From: Thermohalobaculum sp039027855
GTDB lineage: Bacteria; Pseudomonadota; Alphaproteobacteria; Rhodobacterales; Rhodobacteraceae
DNA length: 64,000 bases
Assembly: GCA_039027855.1 (NCBI GenBank)
Contig: JBCCJI010000004.1
Span: 62,001-126,000 of the forward strand
Reading direction: 5' to 3'
The notes beneath the pieces are model-generated. The model worked only from the letters and a program-made list of their open reading frames with translations. It did no database searches and was not told the DNA's origin. Of this stretch, positions 6,666 to 15,005 are shown in pieces. Made by a program: the position numbers and the translations under genes. Each line of letters starts with the position of its first letter. The stretch's first letter is position 1.

Positions 6666-8714
6666 GTGATTACCGAGATCGGTCATTTTGCGCTGGTGCT
6701 GGCCTTCGCCGTGTCGCTTTTCCAGATGAGCGTACCGCTTTACGGCGCGGCGCGCGGCTGGCAGGACTGGATGCGCGCGGCGGCGCCGGCGGCGATTATG
6801 CAGTTCATCCTCGTCGCGATCAGCTTCGCGGCGCTCACCCACGCCTTTGTGGTATCCGACTTTTCGGTCAAGTTGGTTGCGAGCCATTCGCACTCGGCCA
6901 AGCCACTGCTCTACAAGATCACGGGAGTTTGGGGGAACCATGAGGGGTCGATGCTCCTTTGGGTGATGATCCTGACGCTGTTCGGCGCCATGGTCGCGGC
7001 CTTTGGGTGGCGGTTGCCGCTGGGCCTCAAGGCCCGCTCCTTGGCGGTGCAGTCAATGATCGGCGCTGCGTTCTTTGCCTTTATCCTGTTCACCTCGAAC
7101 CCGTTCTGGCGGCTGAGCCCGGTGCCGCCGGACGGTAACGACCTCAATCCACTGCTGCAGGATCCGGGCCTCGCCTTCCACCCGCCGTTTCTCTATCTGG
7201 GCTATGTCGGGCTCTCGATGGCGTTCAGCTTTGCCGTCGCGGCCCTGATCGAGGGGCGGGTTGATGCGGCCTGGGCCCGGTGGGTGCGGCCCTGGACATT
7301 GCTCGCCTGGGTGACGCTGACCCTCGGCATCGCGCTCGGGTCCTACTGGGCCTATTATGAACTCGGCTGGGGCGGCTGGTGGTTCTGGGATCCGGTGGAG
7401 AACGCGTCCTTCATGCCCTGGCTGCTGGCTGCGGCGCTGCTTCACTCGGCGGTGGTGGTGGAGAAGCGGGCCTCGCTCAAGACCTGGACGATCCTGCTCG
7501 CGATCCTCGCCTTCTCCTTCAGCCTCCTCGGCACCTTCATCGTGCGCTCGGGCGTGTTGACCTCGGTGCATGCCTTCGCGACCTCGCCGAGCAAGGGCCT
7601 GTTCATCCTGATCATCATGCTGATCGCCGTCGTGGGCTCGCTCGGGCTGTTCGCCTGGCGCGCCCCCGCGATGCGATCCGAGGGGGTGTTCCAGCCGGTC
7701 AGCCGCGAAGGGGCGCTGATCTACAACAACCTGCTGCTGGCGGTGAGCTGCGGTGTCGTCTTCGTCGGTACCATGGCGCCGCTGGTGCGCGAGTACATAG
7801 ACGGCACCAAGATATCAGTCGGCGCGCCGTTCTTCGACCTCGTGTTCACGCCCTTCATGGTGCTGCTGTTCATCGCGCTGCCCCTCGGCGCGATCATGAG
7901 CTGGAAGCGCGCCGATCTTGCCAAGGTGATGAACAAGCTGTGGTGGGCGGCGGGTGCGTCGCTGGCGATCGGCGGGATCGTCTGGGGCCTGCAAAGCGGC
8001 GCGGCGCTGTTGGCGCCGGTGGGGCTCGCCCTCGCCGCCTGGATGTTCCTCGGCGTGGTGGTGGAACTGATCGAGCGGGCGGGCTGGCCACGCGCCAGCA
8101 CGGGCGCCGGTCTCAGGCGCCTGATGCGCATGCCGCGTGCCGAATGGGGCAAGTGGATCGCCCATGCCGGTCTGGCCGTCATGGTGGCGGGGATCGCTGC
8201 GATCAGCGCCTGGGAGCGTGAGAACATCCAGCTTGCTGGGCCCGGCGACGTGATGGACCTCGGCATGTATCAGCTTCGCTTCGACGCGGTGGAAGAACTG
8301 CCGCTCGGCGCGCCCTTTGCCGTGGTCGGCTGCGATTTCGGGCAGGATGCTTGGCTGAAGGGCGACGAGCCGCGAAACTTCGCGACCCAGATGGGGCGCT
8401 TCACGCTGCTGGATGGCGAGCGTGAGTTGGACACGCTCTGCGCCGAGAAGCGGTATTATCCCGTGGCGGCGACACCGACGACCGAGGCTGCGATCGACAG
8501 CAACATCCTGCGCGATGTCTATGTGGTGCTGGGTGACCGACAGCTTGGCAATGGCGACTGGGCGGTGCGTGCGTATGTGAAGCCGCTCGCCGTCTGGATC
8601 TGGTTTGGCGCGCTGATCATGGGCATCGGCGGGATCGTCAGCTTGACCGATCAACGCTACCGCGTCGGCGCCGTCGTCAAGCAACGTAAGGCACCGGCCG
8701 CGGTGCCCGCATGA
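6666..8714 (+). CDS. ccmF: Heme lyase subunit CcmF
   Basis: CcmF is the large integral membrane subunit of the cytochrome c heme lyase, which reduces heme from CcmE and attaches it to CXXCH motifs of apocytochromes in the periplasm. The 682 residues and many hydrophobic segments fit the family. The tryptophan-rich WWD motif (WGGWWFWDP) is at residues 235-243, and the nearby EGSMLLWVMI block is also typical. The start is GTG, preceded by a GGAGTGA sequence. The gene overlaps ccmH by 4 nt (ATGA). The 162-nt gap upstream separates it from the CBS genes and probably contains its promoter. Confidence 0.96.
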   Translation: MITEIGHFALVLAFAVSLFQMSVPLYGAARGWQDWMRAAAPAAIMQFILVAISFAALTHAFVVSDFSVKLVASHSHSAKPLLYKITGVWGNHEGSMLLWVMILTLFGAMVAAFGWRLPLGLKARSLAVQSMIGAAFFAFILFTSNPFWRLSPVPPDGNDLNPLLQDPGLAFHPPFLYLGYVGLSMAFSFAVAALIEGRVDAAWARWVRPWTLLAWVTLTLGIALGSYWAYYELGWGGWWFWDPVENASFMPWLLAAALLHSAVVVEKRASLKTWTILLAILAFSFSLLGTFIVRSGVLTSVHAFATSPSKGLFILIIMLIAVVGSLGLFAWRAPAMRSEGVFQPVSREGALIYNNLLLAVSCGVVFVGTMAPLVREYIDGTKISVGAPFFDLVFTPFMVLLFIALPLGAIMSWKRADLAKVMNKLWWAAGASLAIGGIVWGLQSGAALLAPVGLALAAWMFLGVVVELIERAGWPRASTGAGLRRLMRMPRAEWGKWIAHAGLAVMVAGIAAISAWERENIQLAGPGDVMDLGMYQLRFDAVEELPLGAPFAVVGCDFGQDAWLKGDEPRNFATQMGRFTLLDGERELDTLCAEKRYYPVAATPTTEAAIDSNILRDVYVVLGDRQLGNGDWAVRAYVKPLAVWIWFGALIMGIGGIVSLTDQRYRVGAVVKQRKAPAAVPA

Positions 8715-9199
8715 ACGGTCTCGCCCGGGCCGCGATGCTGAGCCTTGGGCTTGCGCTAGCCTGGCCAGCAGCCGCCGTGCAGCCCGATGAGATTCTTGAC
8801 GATCCGCTGCTCGAGGCGCGGGCCCGGGAGATCTCTTCGGATGTGCGCTGCCTCGTCTGCCGCAACGAGTCGATCGATGCGTCCCATGCCGATTTCGCCC
8901 GGGACATGCGGCTCGTGGTGCGCGAGCGGCTGGTGGCGGGCGACAGCGACGCCGAAGTGAGGGCGTTTCTCGTCGAGCGATATGGCGAATACGTGCTGCT
9001 CACGCCGTCCTTTTCGATCCAGAACGCCTTCATCTGGCTGGCCGGGCCCGCCATGCTCGTGATCGGCGGTGGCGTTGCATGGGTCACCATGCGCCAGCGC
9101 TCGGAAAGCAGGGCCTTGGCGCCGGATGCGCCGTTGAGCGATGAGGAAGCCGAAGCGCTGCAGCGTTTGCTTGATGACGAAAGCAGCGCAGGTCGTTAA
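8711..9199 (+). CDS. ccmH: Cytochrome c maturation protein CcmH (CcmH/CycL)
   Basis: CcmH is a membrane-anchored periplasmic thiol-oxidoreductase that keeps apocytochrome cysteines reduced and acts in the heme lyase with CcmF and CcmI. The 162 residues comprise a cleavable signal peptide (about 1-22), a helical domain containing the redox pair RCLVC (Cys47 and Cys50) followed by RNESI, and one C-terminal membrane segment (about 103-124). The start overlaps the ccmF stop, implying coupled translation. The third lyase subunit, ccmI, is encoded on the minus strand at about 21 kb. Confidence 0.94.
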   Translation: MNGLARAAMLSLGLALAWPAAAVQPDEILDDPLLEARAREISSDVRCLVCRNESIDASHADFARDMRLVVRERLVAGDSDAEVRAFLVERYGEYVLLTPSFSIQNAFIWLAGPAMLVIGGGVAWVTMRQRSESRALAPDAPLSDEEAEALQRLLDDESSAGR

Positions 9200-9236
9200 T
9201 AGGATCGAAATAAATCCTAAAGGTTTCGGTAAGAAC

Positions 9237-9263
9237 TGATCTTCCTTCGAACGCGGAAGATCA
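9237..9263. terminator. Inverted repeat downstream of ccmH
   Basis: TGATCTTCC (9237-9245) and GGAAGATCA (9255-9263) form a perfect 9-bp stem with a 9-nt loop, 38 nt after ccmH. It is not followed by a T-run on either strand, so it is either a weak terminator, an mRNA 3'-end stabiliser, or an operator for the small gene at 9318. Confidence 0.5.
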
Positions 9264-9317
9264 AAACCCGTCATTCTATTGCCGTAGCGTCTTTCCAGCT
9301 ATGCCGGAGACGAAGCG

Positions 9318-9584
9318 ATGAAACGGCAGAATGATCTTTTGGACGATCATGGGAGCGTAGCGGTTCTGCCGCTGGGTGAGCATGCCATCGGCGCGTCTCT
9401 TCCCGACAGCCTTGCCATCGCGGCCACGCTGCTACACGCCCGGAACGACGGCGTTTTCGGGCAGGCTCACCTTGAGGTGCTCGGTGGCAACCCCTCGCGC
9501 TACCGCGGCTCGGCGCCGAGCGCCCTCTATGCCCGCATGCTTCGTCGCTACCTGTGTCCCAACAGCGACGGAACAGACGCGTAA
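9318..9584 (+). CDS. Small hypothetical protein (88 aa)
   Basis: An 88-codon gene with GGAGACGA just upstream of the ATG. The product is soluble, has no signal peptide or membrane segment, and contains a central low-complexity stretch rich in Ala, Leu and Gly followed by a basic segment (YARMLRRYLC). I recognise no family. It is isolated, preceded by the inverted repeat at 9237-9263 and followed by an AT-rich gap. GC-rich codon positions support coding, but conservation is needed to confirm it. Confidence 0.5.
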   Translation: MKRQNDLLDDHGSVAVLPLGEHAIGASLPDSLAIAATLLHARNDGVFGQAHLEVLGGNPSRYRGSAPSALYARMLRRYLCPNSDGTDA

Positions 9585-9786
9585 ATCTGGTATTCTGAAG
9601 TATAAATTATGCATTCAGTATTTATTTTGTTCTGCGTATGAGTCCCTAGCATCCCTTTTTCTCAGAATCGAACATCGGGTACGCAATTTTCTTGTTATAA
9701 TTGGCAATTATCGGGGTGTACCTGCGGTCTGTCATTTTCTTGCTCCCAATCTCTTCTAACTGTCGGGCAGTTATTGAAGGAGTAAC
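9585..9786 (+). promoter_or_regulatory. AT-rich regulatory gap with palindrome before the Crp/Fnr gene
   Basis: This 202-nt stretch is strikingly AT-rich for the window. A perfect palindrome, ATAATTG-G-CAATTAT, occupies 9697-9711 and overlaps a TATAAT hexamer (9696-9701), so a bound protein would occlude that -10. AAGGAG at 9777-9782 is the ribosome binding site of the regulator. The palindrome is a candidate operator, possibly autoregulatory, although it is not the classic TTGAT-N4-ATCAA Fnr box. Confidence 0.5.
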
Positions 9787-10506
9787 GTGTTGTCTAACCA
9801 TCAGTACTGCAGTGCGGAAACCGAGCTCTCCCCCGGCCAGCGTCTCGTCTCAGATCTCCTCGCGAAGCGGGGTACCAAGATCAATTTGCCGACTGACAGC
9901 CTGCTGTTCCTCGACGGCGATCCGCTCGACACGCTCTACGAGGTCCGCCGCGGCGTCGTCCGTTGTTTCACCGTGGCCGAGGATGGGCAAAAGCACATCT
10001 TCGATTTCGCCAGCTACGGCGCGCTGATCGGTCTCGGCGCCGCGCTGCAATGGCATTTTACAGCCGAGGCTGTCGGTCCCGTAAGCCTCCGCGTGCTGCC
10101 CCGGCATGTTTTCGCCAGCGCCATGGCCGCCAATCCGGCCCTGGCCGAGTGGCGCGCGCGCATGGTGGATGCGGTGATCCAGTCGCGCGAGCAGCAGTTG
10201 CTGACCATGGCGTCGCGCAGCGCCGAGGAGCGGCTGCTGATCTTCCTGTACCGCTTCGCCGAGACGGCGGGCCCCGACCTGAAGCGCAGCAATGGCACCA
10301 CGGCGCTGCCGATGTCCCGGCGCGATATCGCCGATCATCTAGGGATCAGTTTCGAGACGGTGAGCCGCAGCTTCAGTGCGCTCAAGCGGCGCGGGAAGCT
10401 TGAGCTGATCGGCCCCGGCGTCTTTCGCTTGCCGGTCCCCATCGAGGCCAGTCTGCTGACGCGCAGCCCTGCGATGGCCGAGAGCAGCCGCGCCGAGGTT
10501 GTCTGA
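9787..10506 (+). CDS. Crp/Fnr family transcriptional regulator
   Basis: A 239-residue regulator with an N-terminal cyclic-nucleotide-binding-like beta-roll (about 25-135), a dimerisation helix, and a C-terminal winged helix-turn-helix (about 176-205, SRRDIADHLGISFETVSRSF). The recognition helix carries E-T-V-S-R, the E-xx-SR pattern of Fnr/FixK proteins that read TTGAT-type half-sites. Only one cysteine is near the N-terminus, so an oxygen-sensing iron-sulfur cluster is not expected; it resembles FixK-type members. GTG start with AAGGAG upstream. Its stop abuts the modC stop of the convergent operon. Targets are not evident from the sequence. Confidence 0.88.
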   Translation: MLSNHQYCSAETELSPGQRLVSDLLAKRGTKINLPTDSLLFLDGDPLDTLYEVRRGVVRCFTVAEDGQKHIFDFASYGALIGLGAALQWHFTAEAVGPVSLRVLPRHVFASAMAANPALAEWRARMVDAVIQSREQQLLTMASRSAEERLLIFLYRFAETAGPDLKRSNGTTALPMSRRDIADHLGISFETVSRSFSALKRRGKLELIGPGVFRLPVPIEASLLTRSPAMAESSRAEVV

Positions 10507-11646
10507 TCAGTCCTCGCCCGTCCCTGACTTGGGGCGGGCGATATCGCGGCGACCGACCGCGATGGCCTTCACGACCGCATAACACCGGGACCCCGGCGCC
10601 AGTGATAGCGCGTTGACGGAACGCCGCGTGATACGGGCCAGCAGCCGCTCCCCCCCGGCATCAAGGCCGATCTCCGCCATGGGACCTGTGTCTTGGGCCA
10701 GACGCACCACGGTCACGGGCAGCACGTTCAGGGCGCTGACGCCCTCGGGCGGGCGGGCGGCCAGCATGACGTCACGGGCGCGGATGCGCAGCCTGAGCGA
10801 CGCGCCATCGGGTGCGTCCACGCGGGGGACGAAAAGCGTGCCCGCAGCAACCTTCAGGCGACTGAGACCATCGCCGTCGTCTTGCCGCTCCAGCGTGGCG
10901 GCCAAGATGCCGCCCGCCTCCTGACGGCCCATCAGCGGGAAGCTGTCCGGATCGGCAAGCACCTCGCCGGTCGGACCACTCCGCGCCACGCGGCCGTTAT
11001 CCAGCGCGACAATGGTCGTTGCCAGCCGGGCGATCTCGTCAAGGGCGTGGCTGACATAGACGATCGGCAGTCGCGCCTCGTCACGAAGCCGTTCGATCCA
11101 GGGCAGGATCTCGGCCTTGCGCGCCGCATCCAGCGCCGCCAGCGGCTCGTCCATCAACAGCACCTGCGGGCGGGCGAGCAGGGCGCGGCCGATGGCGACG
11201 CGCGCCTTTTCCCCCCCTGAAAGGCGCCCCGGGCGCCGGTCGAGCAGCGGCTCGATCCCGAGCAGCTCGACGATGCGCGCCATGTCGTCGGACCTTGCCC
11301 GCCGCCCGCCGCCGCGGCCTCCGCCGACGCCCCGGCTGAAGATCTGGCCGAAGGCGAGGTTGCCGCGCACGCTGAGATGCGGAAACAACCGCGCCTCCTG
11401 GAAGACGTAACCGACGCGGCGGCGGTGGACCGGCACATGGGTCGCCGTATCGCGGTCAAACAGCACGCGCCCGTCCAGCACGATGCGTCCCTGATCCGGT
11501 GTTACCAGCCCGGCGATGGCGTTGACGACGGTGGTCTTGCCCGCGCCCGACCGGCCGAAAAGCGCGGTCACGCCCGGTGGCGCCGTGAACACCACGTCCA
11601 GCTGCATCGCGCCCAGGCGATGGCGGATGGCGACGTCGAGGCTCAT
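10507..11646 (-). CDS. modC: Molybdate ABC transporter ATP-binding protein
   Basis: ModC energises molybdate uptake through ModB. The 379 residues contain a Walker A motif (GRSGAGKTT, 31-39), the ABC signature LSGGEKARVAIG, Walker B (VLLMDEPLAALD), and a C-terminal TOBE/Mop-like domain (about 290-370) that senses molybdate. A glycine/arginine-rich insert (GVGGGRGGGRRARS) lies between Walker A and the signature. The start overlaps the modB stop by 4 nt. It converges with the Crp/Fnr gene with no spacer. Molybdenum would supply molybdopterin enzymes such as formate dehydrogenase or nitrate reductase, none of which is in this window. Confidence 0.95.
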   Translation of the reverse strand: MSLDVAIRHRLGAMQLDVVFTAPPGVTALFGRSGAGKTTVVNAIAGLVTPDQGRIVLDGRVLFDRDTATHVPVHRRRVGYVFQEARLFPHLSVRGNLAFGQIFSRGVGGGRGGGRRARSDDMARIVELLGIEPLLDRRPGRLSGGEKARVAIGRALLARPQVLLMDEPLAALDAARKAEILPWIERLRDEARLPIVYVSHALDEIARLATTIVALDNGRVARSGPTGEVLADPDSFPLMGRQEAGGILAATLERQDDGDGLSRLKVAAGTLFVPRVDAPDGASLRLRIRARDVMLAARPPEGVSALNVLPVTVVRLAQDTGPMAEIGLDAGGERLLARITRRSVNALSLAPGSRCYAVVKAIAVGRRDIARPKSGTGED

Positions 11647-12371
11647 CGCGGCGGGGCCTCTCGCCCGGCTGTGTCCTCGCTGCCAAGGCTACGGGCGACG
11701 CGGCGCGAGACGATGTCTGACAGAAACAGTGCAGCGAGGGCGATGGTGACGGCTGCGCCTGCGAGGATCGCGGCCTCGGACCCGCCGCCCGGCACTTGCA
11801 GGAAAGCATAGATGGCCGAAGGAATGGTGCGCGTCTCGCCGGGGATGTTGGAGACGAAGGTGATGGTCGCGCCGAACTCACCCAGTGCCTTGGCAAAGCA
11901 GAGGATGGCGCCGGCGAGGATACCGGGCGTCATGAGCGGTAGTGTGATCACCAGGAACCGCAGCGCGCGGCCCGAGCCGAGGGTGGCCGCGGCCTCGCCG
12001 AGGCGGGGATCGATCGCCTCCATCGAGAGGCGGATCGCGCGGACCATCAGCGGAAATCCCATGATCGCCCCTGCCAGCGCGGCTCCCGTCCATCGGAAGG
12101 CGAAGACGATGCCAAGCTGGCTTTCCAGCAGGCTGCCGATGGCGCCCTGGCGACCGAACAGAACGAGCAGGATGTAGCCGGTCACGACCGGTGGCATGAC
12201 GAGGGGCAGATGAACGATGCCGTCCAGCAGCACCCGGCCGGGGAAACGGCCATGGGCAAGGGCGGCAGCGACGGCGATGGCGGGCAGGATGCTGGCAAGC
12301 GTCGCCCAGGTCGCGACCTTGAGGGACAGAAGAACAGCATCCCAGGCCTCGGGTGACAAAAGCTCGGTCAT
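11643..12371 (-). CDS. modB: Molybdate ABC transporter permease
   Basis: A 242-residue integral membrane permease with about five or six hydrophobic segments. The EAA-type loop for contact with the ATPase is around GEAAATLGSGRALRFLVITLP. The block LPLVMPPVVTGYILL is typical of ModB/CysT-type permeases. It lies 17 nt after modA and overlaps modC by 4 nt, so the three genes form one operon transcribed toward lower coordinates. Confidence 0.94.
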   Translation of the reverse strand: MTELLSPEAWDAVLLSLKVATWATLASILPAIAVAAALAHGRFPGRVLLDGIVHLPLVMPPVVTGYILLVLFGRQGAIGSLLESQLGIVFAFRWTGAALAGAIMGFPLMVRAIRLSMEAIDPRLGEAAATLGSGRALRFLVITLPLMTPGILAGAILCFAKALGEFGATITFVSNIPGETRTIPSAIYAFLQVPGGGSEAAILAGAAVTIALAALFLSDIVSRRVARSLGSEDTAGREAPPR

Positions 12372-12388
12372 CGGGCCCGTCGCGCGGC

Positions 12389-13219
12389 CTAGCCAGTGAG
12401 ATCGGGCGCGGTGAAACCGCGTCGGGCGAAGAGGGCCTGGCCTGTCTCACCGGCGAGAAGATCGAGGAAGGCGGCCGCCGGCGGCGTCGCCCCCGCGACC
12501 AGGGCAGCGGGATAGCGGATTGGCGCATGGCGTGATCGAGGGATGCGGGCCAGCACGCTTACGCCGGGTTCGGCTGCAGCATCGGTCGCATAGACGATGC
12601 CGAGCGGCGCCTCCCCTCGTGCCACGAGCGCCAAGGCGCTGCGGACATTGTCGGTCTCGGCAAGATGCAGACGAAGGCTGCCCCAGAGGCCGAGGCTTTC
12701 CAGGGCAGACCGGGCATAGCGCCCGGCGGGGACGGCATCGGTCAGGGCGACGGCGATGCGGCCGCCTTCGGGGAGCCGGGCGAGGATCTCGGCCGCCGGG
12801 CCTGGATTGGGGGCCATGGCGCGGGGCGCCACGACCACGAGGGCGTTGCCGGCAAGCAGGCGCCTGCTGCCCGGCACAAGACGGCCACCCGCTTCGAGAT
12901 GATCCACCCAAGCACGATCGGCCGAGACAAAGATCTCGGCCGGGGCGCCGAGGTCGATCTGACGTGCCAGGGCAGAGGACGCGGCGAAGGAGAACCGTGG
13001 TGCCGCCATGCCCGCAGCGAGAGCCGCATCGCCTGCATCCTGCAGCACTTCGCTCAGGCTCGCCGCGGCGAAGACGAGGGGGCGGGGCAGGGCGGCGAGC
13101 GCTTGCGATGTCGGCAGCAGGGTGGCCAGGCCCGCGGCAATCACGGTGCGGCGGGTCGGCCGCCACCTGCGCGCGGCGTCTGTAGTCTCGCGCTCGGTAT
13201 CCCGACAGGATCGCGTCAT
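12389..13219 (-). CDS. modA: Molybdate ABC transporter substrate-binding protein
   Basis: A 276-residue periplasmic binding protein that captures molybdate or tungstate. The N-terminus has a twin-arginine-like signal (RRTVIAAGLATLLPTSQALA). The mature protein begins with LVFAAASLSEVL, whose serine helps bind the oxyanion. Further ModA hallmarks are FSFAASSALARQI, IFVSADRAW and GIVYATDA. It is the first gene of modABC. No ModE-type palindrome is obvious upstream; the next gene upstream is a TetR regulator, so molybdate control may differ from the E. coli scheme. Confidence 0.93.
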   Translation of the reverse strand: MTRSCRDTERETTDAARRWRPTRRTVIAAGLATLLPTSQALAALPRPLVFAAASLSEVLQDAGDAALAAGMAAPRFSFAASSALARQIDLGAPAEIFVSADRAWVDHLEAGGRLVPGSRRLLAGNALVVVAPRAMAPNPGPAAEILARLPEGGRIAVALTDAVPAGRYARSALESLGLWGSLRLHLAETDNVRSALALVARGEAPLGIVYATDAAAEPGVSVLARIPRSRHAPIRYPAALVAGATPPAAAFLDLLAGETGQALFARRGFTAPDLTG

Positions 13220-13270
13220 GGGTTGACTGTCGCGTGCGGCGCCGGGCGCGGCAAGGGCATCTGTCGGTTG

Positions 13271-13975
13271 TCAGTGCGCCGCGGGACGGGCGCCCGACAG
13301 AAACAGCTTAACGGCATGGCGCACATGCGCGTCGATGGTCTCGGCGCTTGGCGGTGGATCGCCGCGCAGCAGCGCGCGCAGATGCATGTTCCCCTTCAGC
13401 ATCTCAATCAGCTGGCAGGCCGACATCGCCGGATCGCTGAGGTCGAGCCGCCCCGCATCGCGCTGCTGGGCAAGATAACGTTCCACCGCGCCGTAAGAGC
13501 GCGCAGGCCCGGTATCGTAGAAGCGCTGGCCGAGCGTCGGAAAACGCTGCATCTCCGCCATCACCAACCGGCAGACAGCCACGCCATCCTCGGACAACAG
13601 CGCCCCGAGAAAGGCATTGCCAGCCTCGGTCAGATCGTCTTCGGGGCTGCCGCTGCCCGGCCCGTCGAGGACCGAGAGCGTCGCCACAAACCTGTCGAGC
13701 ATGTTGTCGATGGTGGCGTGGAACAGGCCTTCCTTATTGCCGAACTGTTCATAAAGAGTTCGGCGCGAGCCGCCTGAGCGTTCGATCACCATGTCGAGCG
13801 ATGCGGCCGCGAAGCCGTGGCGCTTGAAGACCTCGGTCGCCGCGTCGATCATCGCCGCGCGCCGGCGCGCCGCCCGCGAGGTCGTGATCGGCGCGGCACC
13901 GGCCCCCGAGGTTGGCTGTGGCACCGCGGCGCCGTCTTCTATGGTGCTCGTGACAGCGATCCTTGCCTCCACCAT
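13271..13975 (-). CDS. TetR/AcrR family transcriptional regulator
   Basis: A 234-residue repressor-type protein. After a 40-residue low-complexity N-terminus, the DNA-binding helix-turn-helix spans about residues 40-85 (MIDAATEVFKRHGF, then ERSGGSRRTLYEQFGNKEGLF). The C-terminal part is a ligand-binding helical domain resembling AcrR-type C-terminal domains. On the minus strand a TATAAT hexamer lies just upstream (13995-13990), very close to the annotated ATG, so the true start could be an internal codon. Neighbours are modA (same strand) and a divergent membrane protein. The ligand and target are unknown; self-regulation is likely from family behaviour. Confidence 0.85.
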   Translation of the reverse strand: MVEARIAVTSTIEDGAAVPQPTSGAGAAPITTSRAARRRAAMIDAATEVFKRHGFAAASLDMVIERSGGSRRTLYEQFGNKEGLFHATIDNMLDRFVATLSVLDGPGSGSPEDDLTEAGNAFLGALLSEDGVAVCRLVMAEMQRFPTLGQRFYDTGPARSYGAVERYLAQQRDAGRLDLSDPAMSACQLIEMLKGNMHLRALLRGDPPPSAETIDAHVRHAVKLFLSGARPAAH

Positions 13976-14211
13976 CGTCTGGCGTCGTGATTATAACAGG
14001 CGTTGTGGACGGTGCATCCCCCTGCGACCCTTAGGTAGCGTGATGTGGCTATGTTGAGCGGTATTTGAGCCAATACTGCGCCGTTTCTGCACGCAATCGC
14101 GTCCCATTGTCCTCAGATCGTCCGACTGCTGGCGTTCCCCCTACCGCCCTGCGACCCCAGTTATCCGTGGGATTTGCGCCGGAGGGCGCGTCGCGTGCGT
14201 TGTGGATTGCC

Positions 14212-14763
14212 ATGGATCTATTTCGACTGAGCGAAGTCTTGATGGCGATGGATGACCGGAGCTGGGCCCGCCATGCCAGTGACTGGAGCGTCTACAGCCG
14301 CATTGCCGGGGGTGTCGGGATCTTCGCGGCGCTGGCCAGCGGTCATGCCATCGGCTGGTGGGCGGTGATCCCTTGTCTGCTGGCGCTGGCCTGGACGTGG
14401 CTCAATCCGCGTCTCTTCCCGCCGCCCTCGCGGGCCGATGGCTGGGCGCAGCGTGGCGTGTTGGGAGAGCGGGTGTTCCTCAACCGCGACCGCGTGCCGA
14501 TCCCGCCGGAGTTCGTGCGCGTCGCCTGGATCAGCACGGGCATCTGCGCGCTTTTCGTGGGCGTGGCGATCTGGGGGTTGGTCGCGGGCGAGATCGTCAC
14601 CGGTGCCATCTCCTGGCTCGCGGCGATGCTGGCCAAGATCTGGTTTGTGGATCGTTGCGCCATGCTCTGGGATCTGATGAAGGGGCATCACCCCGTCTAT
14701 GCCGCATGGGAACGGGCAGACTGGTCCGCCGGGTTCAACCGCTTCGAAGATCCGGTTGGCTGA
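14212..14763 (+). CDS. DUF6653-type membrane protein
   Basis: A 183-residue protein matching the DUF6653 pattern: an N-terminal MDLF...MDDRSWARHASDW block, two central hydrophobic segments (about 34-62 containing GWWAVIPCLLALAWTWLNPRLFPPP), then GVLGERVFL, and two more membrane segments ending in AKIWFVDRCAMLWDLM. Function is unknown. The ATG at 14212 is chosen because the family begins close to this position; an open frame extends to 14065 without support. It is divergent from the TetR gene, which could control it. Confidence 0.7.
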   Translation: MDLFRLSEVLMAMDDRSWARHASDWSVYSRIAGGVGIFAALASGHAIGWWAVIPCLLALAWTWLNPRLFPPPSRADGWAQRGVLGERVFLNRDRVPIPPEFVRVAWISTGICALFVGVAIWGLVAGEIVTGAISWLAAMLAKIWFVDRCAMLWDLMKGHHPVYAAWERADWSAGFNRFEDPVG

Positions 14764-15005
14764 AAGGGTGAGCGCGCCGCAGGGCTGATGGCGGAAGCGG
14801 GATCGGCCGCTTGGTGTCGCGCAGGGCCTGGCGGCTCCTTCGGGATGTTGCCAGGCCCATGTCTCCCCAGCTCAGCGCGCCCTCTTGAATGGCTTGTCAT
14901 TGCCTTGCCGGCGCCATGGCATAACACTGGCGGCCACAGACCGTCGGGTCTGACCGTGCAGTCGAGTGGTCTGTCCAAGGTGCGGCGCGTGCGAAAGCTT
15001 GAGGA

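Noticed and set aside
7379..8221. 280-codon plus-strand frame inside ccmF
   Set aside because: Arg/Ala/Gly-rich shadow of ccmF in another frame, with no start signal.
14880..14940. Possible Zur-type box (GGCATAACA) before the ZnuA-like gene
   Set aside because: Only a half-site is visible and no symmetric partner is present at the right spacing.
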